DNA from: Lepiota brunneoincarnata
Taxonomy: Eukaryota; Basidiomycota; Agaricomycetes; Agaricales; Agaricaceae
Reading direction: 5' to 3'
Length of the DNA stretch: 64,000 nucleotides
Assembly (NCBI GenBank): GCA_023014365.1
Contig: JAEBUN010000014.1
Location: forward strand, 558,001 to 622,000
The notes beneath the pieces are model-generated. The model was not told the origin of the DNA. It did no database searches and saw only the letters and a list, made by a program, of their open reading frames with translations. How positions within the stretch are numbered: position 1 is the first letter of the stretch; every line of letters begins with the position of its first letter. A program made the position numbers and the translations under genes. Below, piece by piece: positions 22,775 to 33,060 of this stretch.

Positions 22775-23199
22775 GACGTAGGATGCCACCAACCTCGCGG
22801 CCTCAATAAAACCTCTGAGAAATTTTGTTACTAGATGACACGCATCGACATACCTAAACACCAAACTCCAGCAAATGACATTCCCTGCCATCCCCAGACC
22901 CATAACCACAAGCAAGGCCGAGCGCCGTATTGTACGAGAAGCCGCTGGCCAGTGACTCTCTCCAGTAGCTCTAGAACGTACGGGATCCGCTGCGAACTTG
23001 CGCACAAGAATGAAATACGATGGTGACGAGGAGGCGCCTTGCGATATGAAAACAGCTCTCCAATACCAAACGCTCAAAAAGGCGGCGGGGAACGGGCGGC
23101 GTGTAATCGCCCGAGCGACAAGTTAGGTGGTATGAACGTCTGTTTCTGCCTGCCTGCTTCATATTCCGGGTCGTCCTGAAAGGTCTGGTACCAGATCAT
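22775..23199 (-). pseudogene. Truncated FAD2 copy (unit 4)
   Basis: ATG at 23199 with MIWYQTFQDDPEYEAGRQKQ; the frame is lost at the LHAAVPRRLF equivalent by a 1-2 nt change. Only exons 1-2 homology remains. The left end is shorter than in units 2, 3 and 6. Confidence 0.82.
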
Positions 23200-23514
23200 G
23201 TTGGTGGGGATTCTGGCGAGGGTGGCAGTTATGTGACACTGATCCTGAACATACATAAAGAGCTTATTGACGTTCTGACGCCCATCAAACATGCCGATCA
23301 GAACCAAACAACAATGAATTAGTGACCCTAACCCAACCCAGATAGAATCCCGAATTGCAGGAAGTTCAGAGGCGGAACCCAACAGAATGCGGGAACTACG
23401 AGGTCCTACATGTTCATGATGTGCTTATACACTCGATATTGAGCAGAGTCTAGATATTGAAATGCAGAGGCCCAGTGAGCACCAACAGAAAGTTAGGATG
23501 ATCTCCGTTGTCGA

Positions 23515-23919
23515 TCAGGCACGACGAGAGCTGTACGAATTTAGTTGTTCCCTTTGCTTTTTGCACTGCGCGAGGGCTTGTTGCACGGCGAGCATCCTCT
23601 GTTCCAACGAAGGGTCCACCGGATCGTCCAGGTTTGCGCCGGATAACTCCTTTTTCAAGCGCACTAACTCTCGGCCCATGGGAGCCATCCTCTTCCCTAG
23701 CTCCCTCCATCCGCGGTTTTCCTGCGCCCTCGATGATGGCGTTCCCCTCGCTCTGAATGTTGGCTTTCCCCCTGCACTCGATCGAGGCATTCTCCGCGCA
23801 TTTGATGGGGGCGTTCCCCGTGCTTCACCCGGTGTAGGCCCTTTCCACACACTCGACGTCAGCGTTCCCCTCGCCCTCGATGTTGGCGTTTCCCTCTGAC
23901 TCCACGGTTTGGTTGCCAT
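23515..23919 (-). CDS. Array protein 4: R/S/T-rich repeat protein with coiled coil, 134 aa
   Basis: ATG at 23919 in the shared leader. The N-terminal half has imperfect repeats of about 10 residues (TPTSRARGTL, TPPSNARRMP, KPTFRARGTP). The C-terminal half is a strong coiled-coil candidate (MGRELVRLKKELSGAN, LEQRMLAVQQALAQCKKQRE). No known family. The layout of repetitive basic N-terminus plus helical C-terminus matches proteins 1, 5 and 6. Confidence 0.5.
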   Translation of the reverse strand: MATKPWSQRETPTSRARGTLTSSVWKGPTPGEARGTPPSNARRMPRSSAGGKPTFRARGTPSSRAQENRGWRELGKRMAPMGRELVRLKKELSGANLDDPVDPSLEQRMLAVQQALAQCKKQREQLNSYSSRRA

Positions 23920-24501
23920 CCCCAGAAATTTGCGTATCTATTCACTTGAAACCGCTATTGCTCAACTGTTATTAATTGACCAGATAATTAGTGCAAATAA
24001 GACGGGAAGCGATTAGGGAGATTCGCTAACCTTTGTATTTGCGTTACGGTAAGTTGCTAATTGGTGCGCTGCCAGTGACTGGCCGTGGAGGTGGTCGATG
24101 CTAACAGATCTCACCAGATGCCAGGGGAAGAGAAGAGAGAGTGGTAGTGGTGACTGTATTTTTTCTTTCGTGGTGTGGTGACAAGCCTCTCATATACCTA
24201 TAGCCCTACCGTTTGCAGTGGAACCGCGAAATGCCGAGTTTACGGTAACTGCAAATTGCACCACCCGTGCAGGGTGCCAAACGGCTATTCTTCAAATACA
24301 ATTAACTGGATCAAGGTTTGGGCTCATGCCCTTTTTTTTCCATCGCACTTGGCTCGATGGGTCGTGGATTTGGGTAGCTCAAAATCATTCTAGGTGTCTG
24401 TCGGTCTGAGCTGTGCAACACCTGTTGCACTTGATGCATGGTGCAGGTCAAAATGTTTGGTGCAGTTGGTGCTTGGTGATAACTGTTTCTGGCGGCCCTA
24501 G

Positions 24502-25897
24502 TACTGTTGCCATCCACCACAACCCTGTTGACCTGCTAGGTACCATTGCCCACCAGCGGTCAGGTCAAGATTTGATGACGATTGCTCTTGCCACCTTCCT
24601 TTTTTGCATTTCGGGGTGCTACTGCCTGCATTCTATCGTCACACAGAAAATAAAATCTTGCATACTTCAACCACATTGTGATGATTGGTTGGCTGTCACA
24701 TTGACTGCTTGAGCAATACGATCAAATGAAGATCACGTGCTCATCGCTCCGGAGTAGATAGCCAGTCGCGACGTTGCGGAAACTTCCACCAGAGTGACCG
24801 CCAATTAGAGTATTCATGCTTTAGGAGACTTCAATCACCTTCACTGGATAATCACCATCACTCGTGACTGAGTAACATGAGTTCGTGTGTTTGGCGGAGT
24901 CCCATCCTCTGTCCTTCCTCGACCCTCCCCTGTCCTCTCCTCCTCCCCGCCCTTGCTTTAGGGGCTCTCGCATGCAAATTGGTCAGACACAATTCTTTCC
25001 AACTCTAGTCGTATTTATCCAGTTCAGTCGCTCCGCAATGTAGGCCAACCCAGGGCTGTACTCCGATGGGGAACGTCCTGCATATACCACGGTCGCAACA
25101 CATAGCTCTTGACTCGAAACCTCCCCCCCCCAGGGGCTCTTTTATCATGCACACGCTCTCTCACTCCCAAGCCGCACCTACCATTCGGCGACCGTCACCG
25201 ATAATGGGTAAATCGTTTGCCGGTTTGGTAAGAATAACCACCCCTCACCCGCCACTGACCATCTTGAGGGTGGCGAGGATCCAGTTCCAGTAGCACCGTG
25301 ACATGGGCCTTTTGCGAGACAAATGTGCAGGGAATCCATGTCAGCCTCCGTTCGTCAGTGAAGCTCACCAGTGCTCACTCCTCCTCCCCACAAAAGCACA
25401 TAGATGATCCTGGTGGCCTTGTTCATTCTCCTGGAACATGTCAGAAGTCCTAGAATATCTCAAAAAAGTGTGTTCGTCTCAAACCTGCTAGCTAGCTACA
25501 GGTCTCGCAGTCCAGGTCCACCCTCTCATGGCGACGTTCTTATTACCCCATCAATACAATCTTTCTCTCACTCACTCTAGCCTCCCATATTGCCAAGTTG
25601 AACGCGACGTGGCGAGGGAGGGTGGAAATATGTCCCGGACTGGTGGATTGGGATTGAGCTGTAGAACACTTTATATTTCAACCACCCCTCCAGCACTTGT
25701 CACCACTCGCTTATCGGTCCACCTGTACAGTTTGTGGATGAATGGCTGTTGTATTGGGAAAGAAATTGTGTGACAGTTAACCGGCTTCTTGGGACTGGAG
25801 GTAGGATTGGAAGCCCGTTGAACCTCTAGGTCATGCAGGGACAATTTTTGACACAGCCGAGGCTCATGCACCCTCATTGCGCCTTCAAGAAACAGAT
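24502..25897. mobile_element. 1.4-kb insertion with 8-bp target duplication
   Basis: The unit tail is split between GGCCCTAG (24494-24501) and a second GGCCCTAG (25898-25905). Paralogous units show the uninterrupted site. An 8-bp duplication is typical of hAT elements. The ends (TACTGTTGCC and, reversed, ATCTGTTTCT) share only a weak inverted match, and there is no transposase ORF, so at most a non-autonomous hAT-like element. Confidence 0.6.
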
Positions 25898-26700
25898 GGC
25901 CCTAGAAGGTCAACAAGGCGTAGTAGAGGGCATCAGATTGGAGCCAAAGTGGATATTCGTGTACCTGAAGAGAACAAAAGGAACCCTTACCTTTCCATTC
26001 CTATTCCATTGTTATCTAATTGGTAGGTATCCGATTCTACCTATCGCCATCATCCTTACAAGTCTGTCACTGGGGCCTCTCCAATCCATTCCCGTTTTCG
26101 CTCATAGGATGTTTATGGCAGAAGGTCTTGAAGTGCTGCCCGGCCCCCGAGTTCGCACGATCATGGCCCCCATTGTTGGCCGCGAACCACCCCTTTTGGT
26201 GCACCGTTGTTTTTATCACAAACGGTCGTCTCTTGGTTGACTCATATTCGGAACGCCCAGGACCCCATTGTCCCTGCCATCCGATTCGTTTTCTGCCGAT
26301 GGCTTACAAATTTGCTGAAGAATGGGAAGTCAGTCAGGTTCACAACAACAAAATTGGCAAAACGCGTGTGACCGGCGAAACGCGAGAGAAAGGGAGAGTA
26401 ATACAGTAGGCCCGAGGAGCAAGAGAAAGAAGGGAGGGGGGGGGTGCTAGGGAGGGGTTAAACAAGAGAAAGAGAGACAGACAGAGAGAGATAGCAAGAG
26501 CCTGACTTCAAATGTGAGTTAAGACTGTTGTTTACTGAGGTGCCTATAGAGAATACCTGATTTCATATACTCTAGAGGCTGTGGAGCTCGTGTATGCTCT
26601 GGAAAATTTACAAGGAATAATTTTACAAGGAATATTAAGAAGGACGAGGGGATGGGAGAAAGATGGGGATGAAAGAACAAATACAAAAAGTCGGAGAAAA

Positions 26701-27420
26701 CTAAATACCTTGCCATTTAGAACCTTCTACATTGGACAGCCTGGCATCCTTCTGTGCAGCTTGATACCCGCGCTCATACCATAAATCGTTCTCTATGTCT
26801 CTGACATTGCCTAGGACCCTTTCCACCCCTTCGGCCAGCAACTGAGGCCCCCCTGGGAACTGGGGATTTTTATTTAGAAATTCCATCTCCACCAGGCTGC
26901 GTCTGAGGGAATGCATCACTTGTGCAGGATTTTGATACCTGAATAGTGCATCCGGTTGAGCCACTCCCTGCCCCATCGATGGTGGCACTGGCCTCGCCCT
27001 CGCTTTCGATTGAGCTGCTCCCTGCCCCGTCAATGGTGGCGCTGCCTTCGCCCTCGCCCTCGGCTTCGCATTTGCCCCTGGTGGAGCTGCTCCCTGCCCC
27101 GTCAATGGTGGCGCTGCCTTCGCCCCCGCCCTCGGCTTCGCATTTGCCCCTGGTGGAGCTGCTGCCTGCCCCGTCGGTGGTGGCGCTGCCCTCGCCCTCG
27201 CCCTCGGCTTCACATTTGCCCCTGGTGGAGCCGCTGCCTGCCCCGTCGGTGGTGGCACTGCCCTCGCCCTCGCCCTCGGGTTCACATTTGCCCCTGGTGG
27301 AGCCGCTGCCTGCCCCGTCAGTGGTGGCGCTGCCCTCGCCCTCGCCCTCGGCTTTGCATTTGCCCCCGGTGGAACTGCTGCCTGCTCCATAAATGGTGGC
27401 GCTGCCCTCGTAGGTAGCAT
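26701..27420 (-). CDS. Array protein 5: repeat protein with 24-aa tandem units, 239 aa
   Basis: ATG at 27420 in the shared leader. Residues about 10-150 are tandem copies of a 24-residue unit (72 bp in DNA) built from RARARAAPP, TGQAAAPPGAN and KP. The C-terminal region is non-repetitive and helical (NPAQVMHSLRRSLVEMEFL, GVERVLGNVRDIENDLWYER). Because 72 is divisible by three, another frame is also open and glycine-rich through the repeat. The chosen frame is preferred because it starts at the conserved ATG and continues into the helical C-terminus shared with protein 6. Disordered and highly basic; function unknown. Confidence 0.55.
   Translation of the reverse strand: MLPTRAAPPFMEQAAVPPGANAKPRARARAAPPLTGQAAAPPGANVNPRARARAVPPPTGQAAAPPGANVKPRARARAAPPPTGQAAAPPGANAKPRAGAKAAPPLTGQGAAPPGANAKPRARAKAAPPLTGQGAAQSKARARPVPPSMGQGVAQPDALFRYQNPAQVMHSLRRSLVEMEFLNKNPQFPGGPQLLAEGVERVLGNVRDIENDLWYERGYQAAQKDARLSNVEGSKWQGI
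26990..27380. repeat. 72-bp coding minisatellite
   Basis: About five head-to-tail copies of a GC-rich unit carrying GGTGGAGC(T/C)GC(T/C)(C/G)CCTGCCCCGTC, differing at a few sites. All copies keep length modulo three, so expansion or contraction changes the protein by whole 24-residue steps. Confidence 0.8.
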
Positions 27421-28012
27421 CCCAATGGTCCGCGAATCTATTCACTCGAACCCACTGTTGCTCGACTGTTGTTAATTGGCCTTATAATTAGTCCAAATAA
27501 GGTGGGAAGCGATTGGGAAAGATAACCTTTTTATTTGCGTTACGCTAAGTTGCTACTTGGTGTGCTGCCAGTGACTGCCAGCAGAGATAGTCGATGCTTG
27601 GTATATTTTGCCAGATGCTAGGGACAACGCTGAGAAGAGAAGAGAGAGTGATGGTGATAGCGTTATTTTTCTCGTGGTGTGGTGGCCAAGCTTATTATAT
27701 GCTTATACTTATACCGGGTTCAGGAGGGCCGAAAAATGCGGAGCTTACACTAATTGAACATCATACCACTCGCGCAGGGTGTCAAATGATCATTCTCCAA
27801 ATATTATCCATCTGGATCAGAGTTTGGACTCATGCTTCTTTTTTTTAACTTATTGCATTTGGCTCGACGGGTTGCGGATTTAGGTAGCTCGAGAGCCATT
27901 CTGGGTGTCGGTCCGCTCGGGGTGTGTAACACCTACTGCATTTGATGCATCGTGCAGGTCAGAGTGATGGTGCAGTTTAGTGCTTATTTGCAACCATTTC
28001 TGACGGCCCTAT

Positions 28013-29122
28013 CACTTGAGACCTATGGGAATACAAGAGGCCCGCATAGGGTGCCATAAATATCCCCATTTATTCAAAATGCGCTGACGAATGGACAGGC
28101 CTCACGTGTTCAGTCACACATGCAAAAAACAACAGCAGATCTATTGTTCCTGTTTAGATAAATTGTGGAGTTGAAATATACATGGCACATTATTTTAGAC
28201 TTTTTTAATTGTCTCTGTGGTTGCCATTAATCTGCTCACTGAATTAGAAACCATGATTGAATAAGTGGTGTATCCATATAGATACATTTAGTTCAACAAA
28301 AGTAGCTAAATGTATTCTCCCACATACAGAAAATTAGTCAGTCTCTCCCAGTTGACATGTGCGCTTGCTGCACATTTAGTCTGAGTGATCAAATATGCGG
28401 GACAGTATTTGGGTGTCGTGGAGTGCCCTATATATTCAGAAAGTGTGACCCTCTTTTGTTGAGTGGCCCATGAGTGGGAGTGGGAGCGGGCCACTCAGAT
28501 AATATGTGGCTTGTCGCTAACTCCATCACAACTGTCTGACAGACATGTCACCTGGAAGTGTGCCTGACTGATATGTTGTGCCAATGAGAATATGGCAGCA
28601 AGTTAGGCATGCAATACCAAAAAAAAAGGGAATATCCCAGCAGCCCACTCCCATGCCTGCTCATGGGCCACTCAAAAAAAAGGGACTCATACATTCTGAA
28701 CATACATAGCACTGCATGGCTCCCACACATGCCCCCACGAATTTAATTATTTGGACTGAATGCATGGGAATTATGCATGCCGACTGTGGGAGACCCACCA
28801 ATTTTCCATTTCTGGCAGCATATGTTTGTGCACTTTTGTTGAACTAAATGTATCTATATGGATACACCACTTATTCAATCATGGTTTCTAATTCAGTGAG
28901 CAGATAAATGGCAACCACAGAGACAATTAAAATAGTCTAAAATAATGTGCCATGTATATTTCAACTCCACAAGCTATCTAAACAGGAACAATAGATCTGC
29001 TGTTGTTTTTTGTATGTGTGACTGAACATGTGAGGCCCATCCATTCATCAGCGCATTTTGAATAAATGGGGATATTTATGGCACCCTGTGCAGGCCACTT
29101 GTATTCCCATAGGTCTCAAGTG
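28013..29122. mobile_element. 1.1-kb element with about 310-bp terminal inverted repeats
   Basis: Left end CACTTGAGACCTATGGGAAT at 28013 and its reverse complement ending at 29122. The inverted repeats extend about 310 bp each side with few differences (for example the TCTATATGGATACACCAC segment). TAT occurs on both sides (28010-28012, 29123-29125), and the paralogous unit 6 shows the empty site (CCCTACAAGGTCAAC near 32620). No transposase ORF. A long-TIR MITE or foldback element; a 3-bp TSD would suit PIF/Harbinger, which is inference. Confidence 0.82.
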
Positions 29123-30225
29123 TATAAGGTCAACATTGCTCTGGTGAAAGGCATCAGATTGGAGCCAAAGTGGACATTCGTGTATCTGAAGGGAACAGAA
29201 GGGAACAAAAGGAACCGTTGCCTGCCGAATGCCTCCAGTTCCATAATGTGGGTCTCAACCCTTGATACAGAACCCCAAGAGGCAGCACAGGGCCATCTTA
29301 AGCCCCCAATCATTTGCCAAGCAGTACCATGGGGTTGAGGGGTTAAATTCCTTGCCACTTCGAGAAAAGAACACCAATGACAACGAGAAGATGGGGGAAA
29401 TACCTGCGATACCTGTGCATAGCTCACCGCTACAGTTGCCGACATGGTGTAGAGATTGCCGATCGGCTGCTTGTGAAAACAGCAACCTCTCAGAATCTCG
29501 CAGTTACCATCAACTCGGATCACTGGCAACCCTGGATCAGTAACAACGCTTGGAGCACTCATCGAATTATCTTTTACCCTTCCTATTTTGATATTTACAA
29601 CTCTTTTCCATTCCTGTTTTGCCTCCTTGGTTATTATAATGTAGTTCTAATGTATAGGTTGTACACTATCACACCGGCTAGTTAATAGTAAAGGAAGTGA
29701 GGGTATGGGGTTTATCTCAGCCTGCTGCTGCAAAACAGGTGTGACCGGTGAAATGCAAGAGAAAGGGAGAGTAATACGGCAGGCCCGAGGAGCGAGAGAA
29801 AGAATGGGGGGGCTAGGGAGGGGAAAACTTACTCTAGCAGGATGCTCAAGCACCTGGATTTATACTACAATTCCAAGCCAATTAGCTACAAAAGGTAGAA
29901 TAAGTCATGAAGGAAAACAAATGTTTATCTACAGAGACAACGGAGAAAAACTATACTAAGGAGGGAGGGGGCATTGTGCCACTGGGAGTGACAAATGCCT
30001 TGGGAGTCAAGACCTTGTTGGAAATGATGAGACAACAGTGAGGAGGGAGTGCATATCAAGCTATGTGTGTAGGTGTAGTTCCTTCCCTTACATTGTTTTC
30101 ATCTACAATCTGTTCCGGGAGTCATTGGCCAATGTTTTGGGATGATGACAACAACACTTCACCACAATCGCATGCCCTTGCTCTAGTTGAGAGTTCAAAT
30201 TTGATGCTATCACCACATGAGAGAG

Positions 30226-30871
30226 ACCATCATGCACAGCCCAGACAGTGGATGAAAAATCAGACATTGCAGTCTCTGAACACAATGATGCTGCCAACCT
30301 AACAAGAATAGAAGTGCACAGTAGATACATTGGACACAGAATATATAAGATAGGATTGCTAGGATCCAGTAAGGAAGACTGTCAGTATTTAATGGAGACA
30401 TGACACAATATACTACTCACCTAGGATCCAGTAAGGAAGACTGGATCCTAGGCCATTTCGGTAGGCTACTTAAATGAGAGGGAGAAACTATGTACTCCTA
30501 TTTACGCTAGAATGAAAGTACACCTTGTAACCTGGTAGTATAATAAAATTGTTCATTTGTGTACATACAGTGTCCATGGTAAGAGGGAATATGAAATAAA
30601 GAAAACAATAAACAATCATTGAGCTGAACAATCACATTTTGACACAACCTCTGTGGCCCCAATACAACTTTTGGCATATTTTTTTTCCACTCAATTGGCA
30701 TACCTCAAGACCAAATTCCAGCAACAACATTCCCTGCTATCCCCAGGACCAAATGGCAGCAGGGAATGGTGGCATATAGTTGCTTGAGTGACAAGTTGGG
30801 TGGTGTAAAGGTCTGTTTCTGCCTCTGTACTTTATATTCTGGGCTGTCTTGAAAGATCTGGTACTAGATTG
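30226..30871 (-). pseudogene. Truncated FAD2 copy (unit 6), further interrupted
   Basis: Homology to FAD2 exon 1 (PPNLSLKQLYATIP) at the right, then a deletion to the WFWGWQG region. A 344-bp insertion lies at 30301-30644, and the common exon-3 breakpoint is at the left. The start codon equivalent is ATC/ATT-like rather than ATG. Dead. Confidence 0.78.
30301..30644. mobile_element. 344-bp insertion with 6-bp target duplication
   Basis: CAACCT occurs at 30295-30300 and 30645-30650, and the FAD2 homology continues across if the insert is removed. It contains two copies of CTAGGATCCAGTAAGGAAGA and a TATATAAGAT box. Ends are not clearly TG...CA, so its class is undecided (solo LTR or MITE). Confidence 0.6.
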
Positions 30872-31539
30872 TGTTCAGCAGTGGAGATTCTTGCAGAGTT
30901 GGCAGTTAGGCGATGCTGATCTTGAGCATAACATAGAGTTTATACAGGAGCTGGGTGTGAATTTGGTCCAAAGAAGCTTATGAGGGTATGAATCCATGAT
31001 AACACAAGCTGTGATACACGGGATGGAGGTCCCCATCCTGTGCCCTTTTTCTTTCCTGCTGATAGAGGTCAGGAAATGCCCCTGGGCAGAGAAGAGCATC
31101 AATATATGCATTGCAAGCTTGAGACTGGCTGAGGTCATTGTGGAATGCTGAGGTGAGGATGTCAGGAATGTAGCCCAATAGGTAGAAGCCAGTGAACCCA
31201 CTAGCTGACAACTGCCACCAATGTTCTGATGCCCATCAAATATGCCAATCCTGAGTCACAAGGAGTTCACAGAGGCAAAAAAGTCCCATATACACATGTA
31301 ATATTGAGCAGAGTCTAGAGATCATTTGAGTTTATATGTTTTAGAGGTTGTGGAGTTTGTGTAAGTTTTGGAAATTTTATAAGGAATATTTAAGAGGGAA
31401 GAGGGGATGGGATAAGATGAGGATGAAAGAAAACATACAAAAATTTGGAGAAAACTAAATACCATGCCATTTCGAACATTCTACATTGGACAGCCTGGCA
31501 TCCTTCTGTGCAGCTTGATACCTGCATTCATACCATAAA

Positions 31540-32028
31540 TCATTCTCTGTCTCTGACATTGCCTAGGACCCTTTCCACTGAATTGAGCAGCAGAACACAC
31601 ACTCCTAGGGAGTGGGGATTTTTGTCTATATCTTCCATCCTCCACAGCTCAACTCTGAGGGAATCCATCACTTGTGCAGGATTTTGATACCTCAACTGTG
31701 CATCCAGTTGAGCCACCCCTTGCCCCATCAATGGTGGCACTCGCCTTGCCCCTGCCCTCGATTGAGCTGCTCCCTGCCCCATCAATGGCAGTGCTGCCCT
31801 TGCATTCTGTGGGGTTGCTCCCTGTATTATCAATGGTAGCACTGCCCTCACCCTTGCATTTGCCCCCAGTGGAGCCACTGCCTGCCCCGTCAGTGGTGGC
31901 ACTGTCCTTGCCCTTGCCCCCACCCTTGCCCCTGCCCTCTCCCTTGCCCTCTCCCTTGGCTTCACATTTGCCCCCAGTGGAACTGCTGCCTGCCCCATAA
32001 ATGGTGGCACTGCCCTCATAGGTGGCAT
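31540..32028 (-). CDS. Array protein 6: repeat protein related to protein 5, 162 aa
   Basis: ATG at 32028 (MPPMRAVPPFMGQAAVPLGA) in the shared leader. The repeat region is shorter and more degraded than in protein 5, with an extra RERARERAGARVGARAR insert. The C-terminus keeps LRYQNPAQVMDSLR and VERVLGNVRD but ends earlier (RDRE), losing the last helix. The unit is CpG-depleted, so this copy may be decaying although the frame is still open. Confidence 0.4.
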   Translation of the reverse strand: MPPMRAVPPFMGQAAVPLGANVKPRERARERAGARVGARARTVPPLTGQAVAPLGANARVRAVLPLIIQGATPQNARAALPLMGQGAAQSRAGARRVPPLMGQGVAQLDAQLRYQNPAQVMDSLRVELWRMEDIDKNPHSLGVCVLLLNSVERVLGNVRDRE

Positions 32029-33060
32029 CCCAAAGGTCTGTGTATCTATTCACTTGAACCCACTGTTGCTCAACTGTTGTTAATTGGCTGTATAATTAGT
32101 CCAAATAAGGTGGGAAGTGATTAGGAAAGTTCAATAACCTTTTTATTTGTGTTATGCTAAGTTGCTACTTGGTGTGCTGCCAGTGACTGCCAGCAGAGAT
32201 AGTTGATGCTTGGTAGATTTTGCCAGATGCTAGGGACAATGCTGAGAAGAGAAGAGAGAGTGATGGTGATAGTGTTATTTTTCTTGTGGTGTGGTGGCCA
32301 AGCTTATTATATGCTTATACTTATACCAGGTTCAGGAGGGCTGAACAATGTGGAGCTTACACTAATTGAACATCATACCACTTGCACAGGGTGTCAAACT
32401 GATCATTCTCCAAATATTATCTATCTGGATCAGAGTTTGGACTCATGCTTCTTTTTTTTAACTTATTGCATTTGGCTCGATGGGTTGTGGATTTAGGTAG
32501 CTTGAGAGCCATCCTGGGTGTTGGTCCACTTGAGGTGTGTAACACCTGCTGCATTTGATGCATTGTGCAGGTCAGAATGATGGTGCAGTTTAGTGCTTAT
32601 TTGCAACCATTTCTGACAGCCCTACAAGGTCAACAGTGCTCTGGAGGAAGGCATCAGATTGGAGCCAAAGTGGACATTTGTGTATCTGAAGGGAACAGAA
32701 GGGAACAAAAGGAACCATTGCCTGCGAGGCAGCACAGGGCCATCTTAAGCCCCCAATCATTTGCCAAGTGGTACCATGGGATTGAGAGGATAAATTCCTT
32801 GCCACTTCGAGAAAAGAACACCAATGACAACGAGAAGATGGGGAAAATACCATGCTACCTGTGCATAGCTCACTGCTACAGTTGCCAATATGGACACAGT
32901 CTAAATTCTATGAAAGAAGTACTGATCTGGTCCTGGTTCACATGGATACTACATTGTACACTGTCACACTGGCTAGCTGATAGTAAAGAATGCAAAGATA
33001 TGGGGTTTATCATAGCCTGCCACTGCTGGGTAGCACTTGCCAATAGTAATTAGATAAATG

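Larger units (their letters stand above)
22775..26430. repeat. Tandem array unit 4 (interrupted)
   Basis: FAD2 fragment, small gene, leader and tail as in the other units. The tail is interrupted at 24502-25897 by an insertion and resumes at AAGGTCAACAAGGC. The last part (26290-26420) shares GTGTGACCGGCGAAACG-type sequence with the end of unit 5 near 29740. Confidence 0.75.
26500..29830. repeat. Tandem array unit 5 (interrupted, no FAD2 copy seen)
   Basis: Starts with a leader-proximal segment also found at 31330-31470, then the small gene, its leader, and a tail interrupted at 28013-29122 by an inverted-repeat element. I find no FAD2 sequence in this unit. Confidence 0.7.
30080..33060. repeat. 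Tandem array unit 6 (CpG-depleted)
   Basis: Holds FAD2 fragment, upstream region, small gene, leader and tail, closely matching unit 5 over the last three parts. CpG sites of unit 5 are systematically TpG or CpA here. For example the leader sequence around 32030-32100 has none of the CpGs present at 27421-27490. Confidence 0.8.

Noticed and set aside
24502..25897. Calling the 8-bp TSD insertion a definite hAT transposon
   Set aside because: No transposase and only a weak match between the ends; kept as an unclassified insertion.
26990..27380. Regularly spaced repeats resembling a CRISPR array
   Set aside because: Repeats are contiguous 72-bp units without unique spacers, in a eukaryotic genome.
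26946..27417. Long plus-strand ORFs (P/S/A-rich and R/W/C-rich) over the 72-bp repeats
   Set aside because: They are mirror frames of a minisatellite whose unit is a multiple of three; they lack the conserved leader and the non-repetitive C-terminus of the minus-strand frame.
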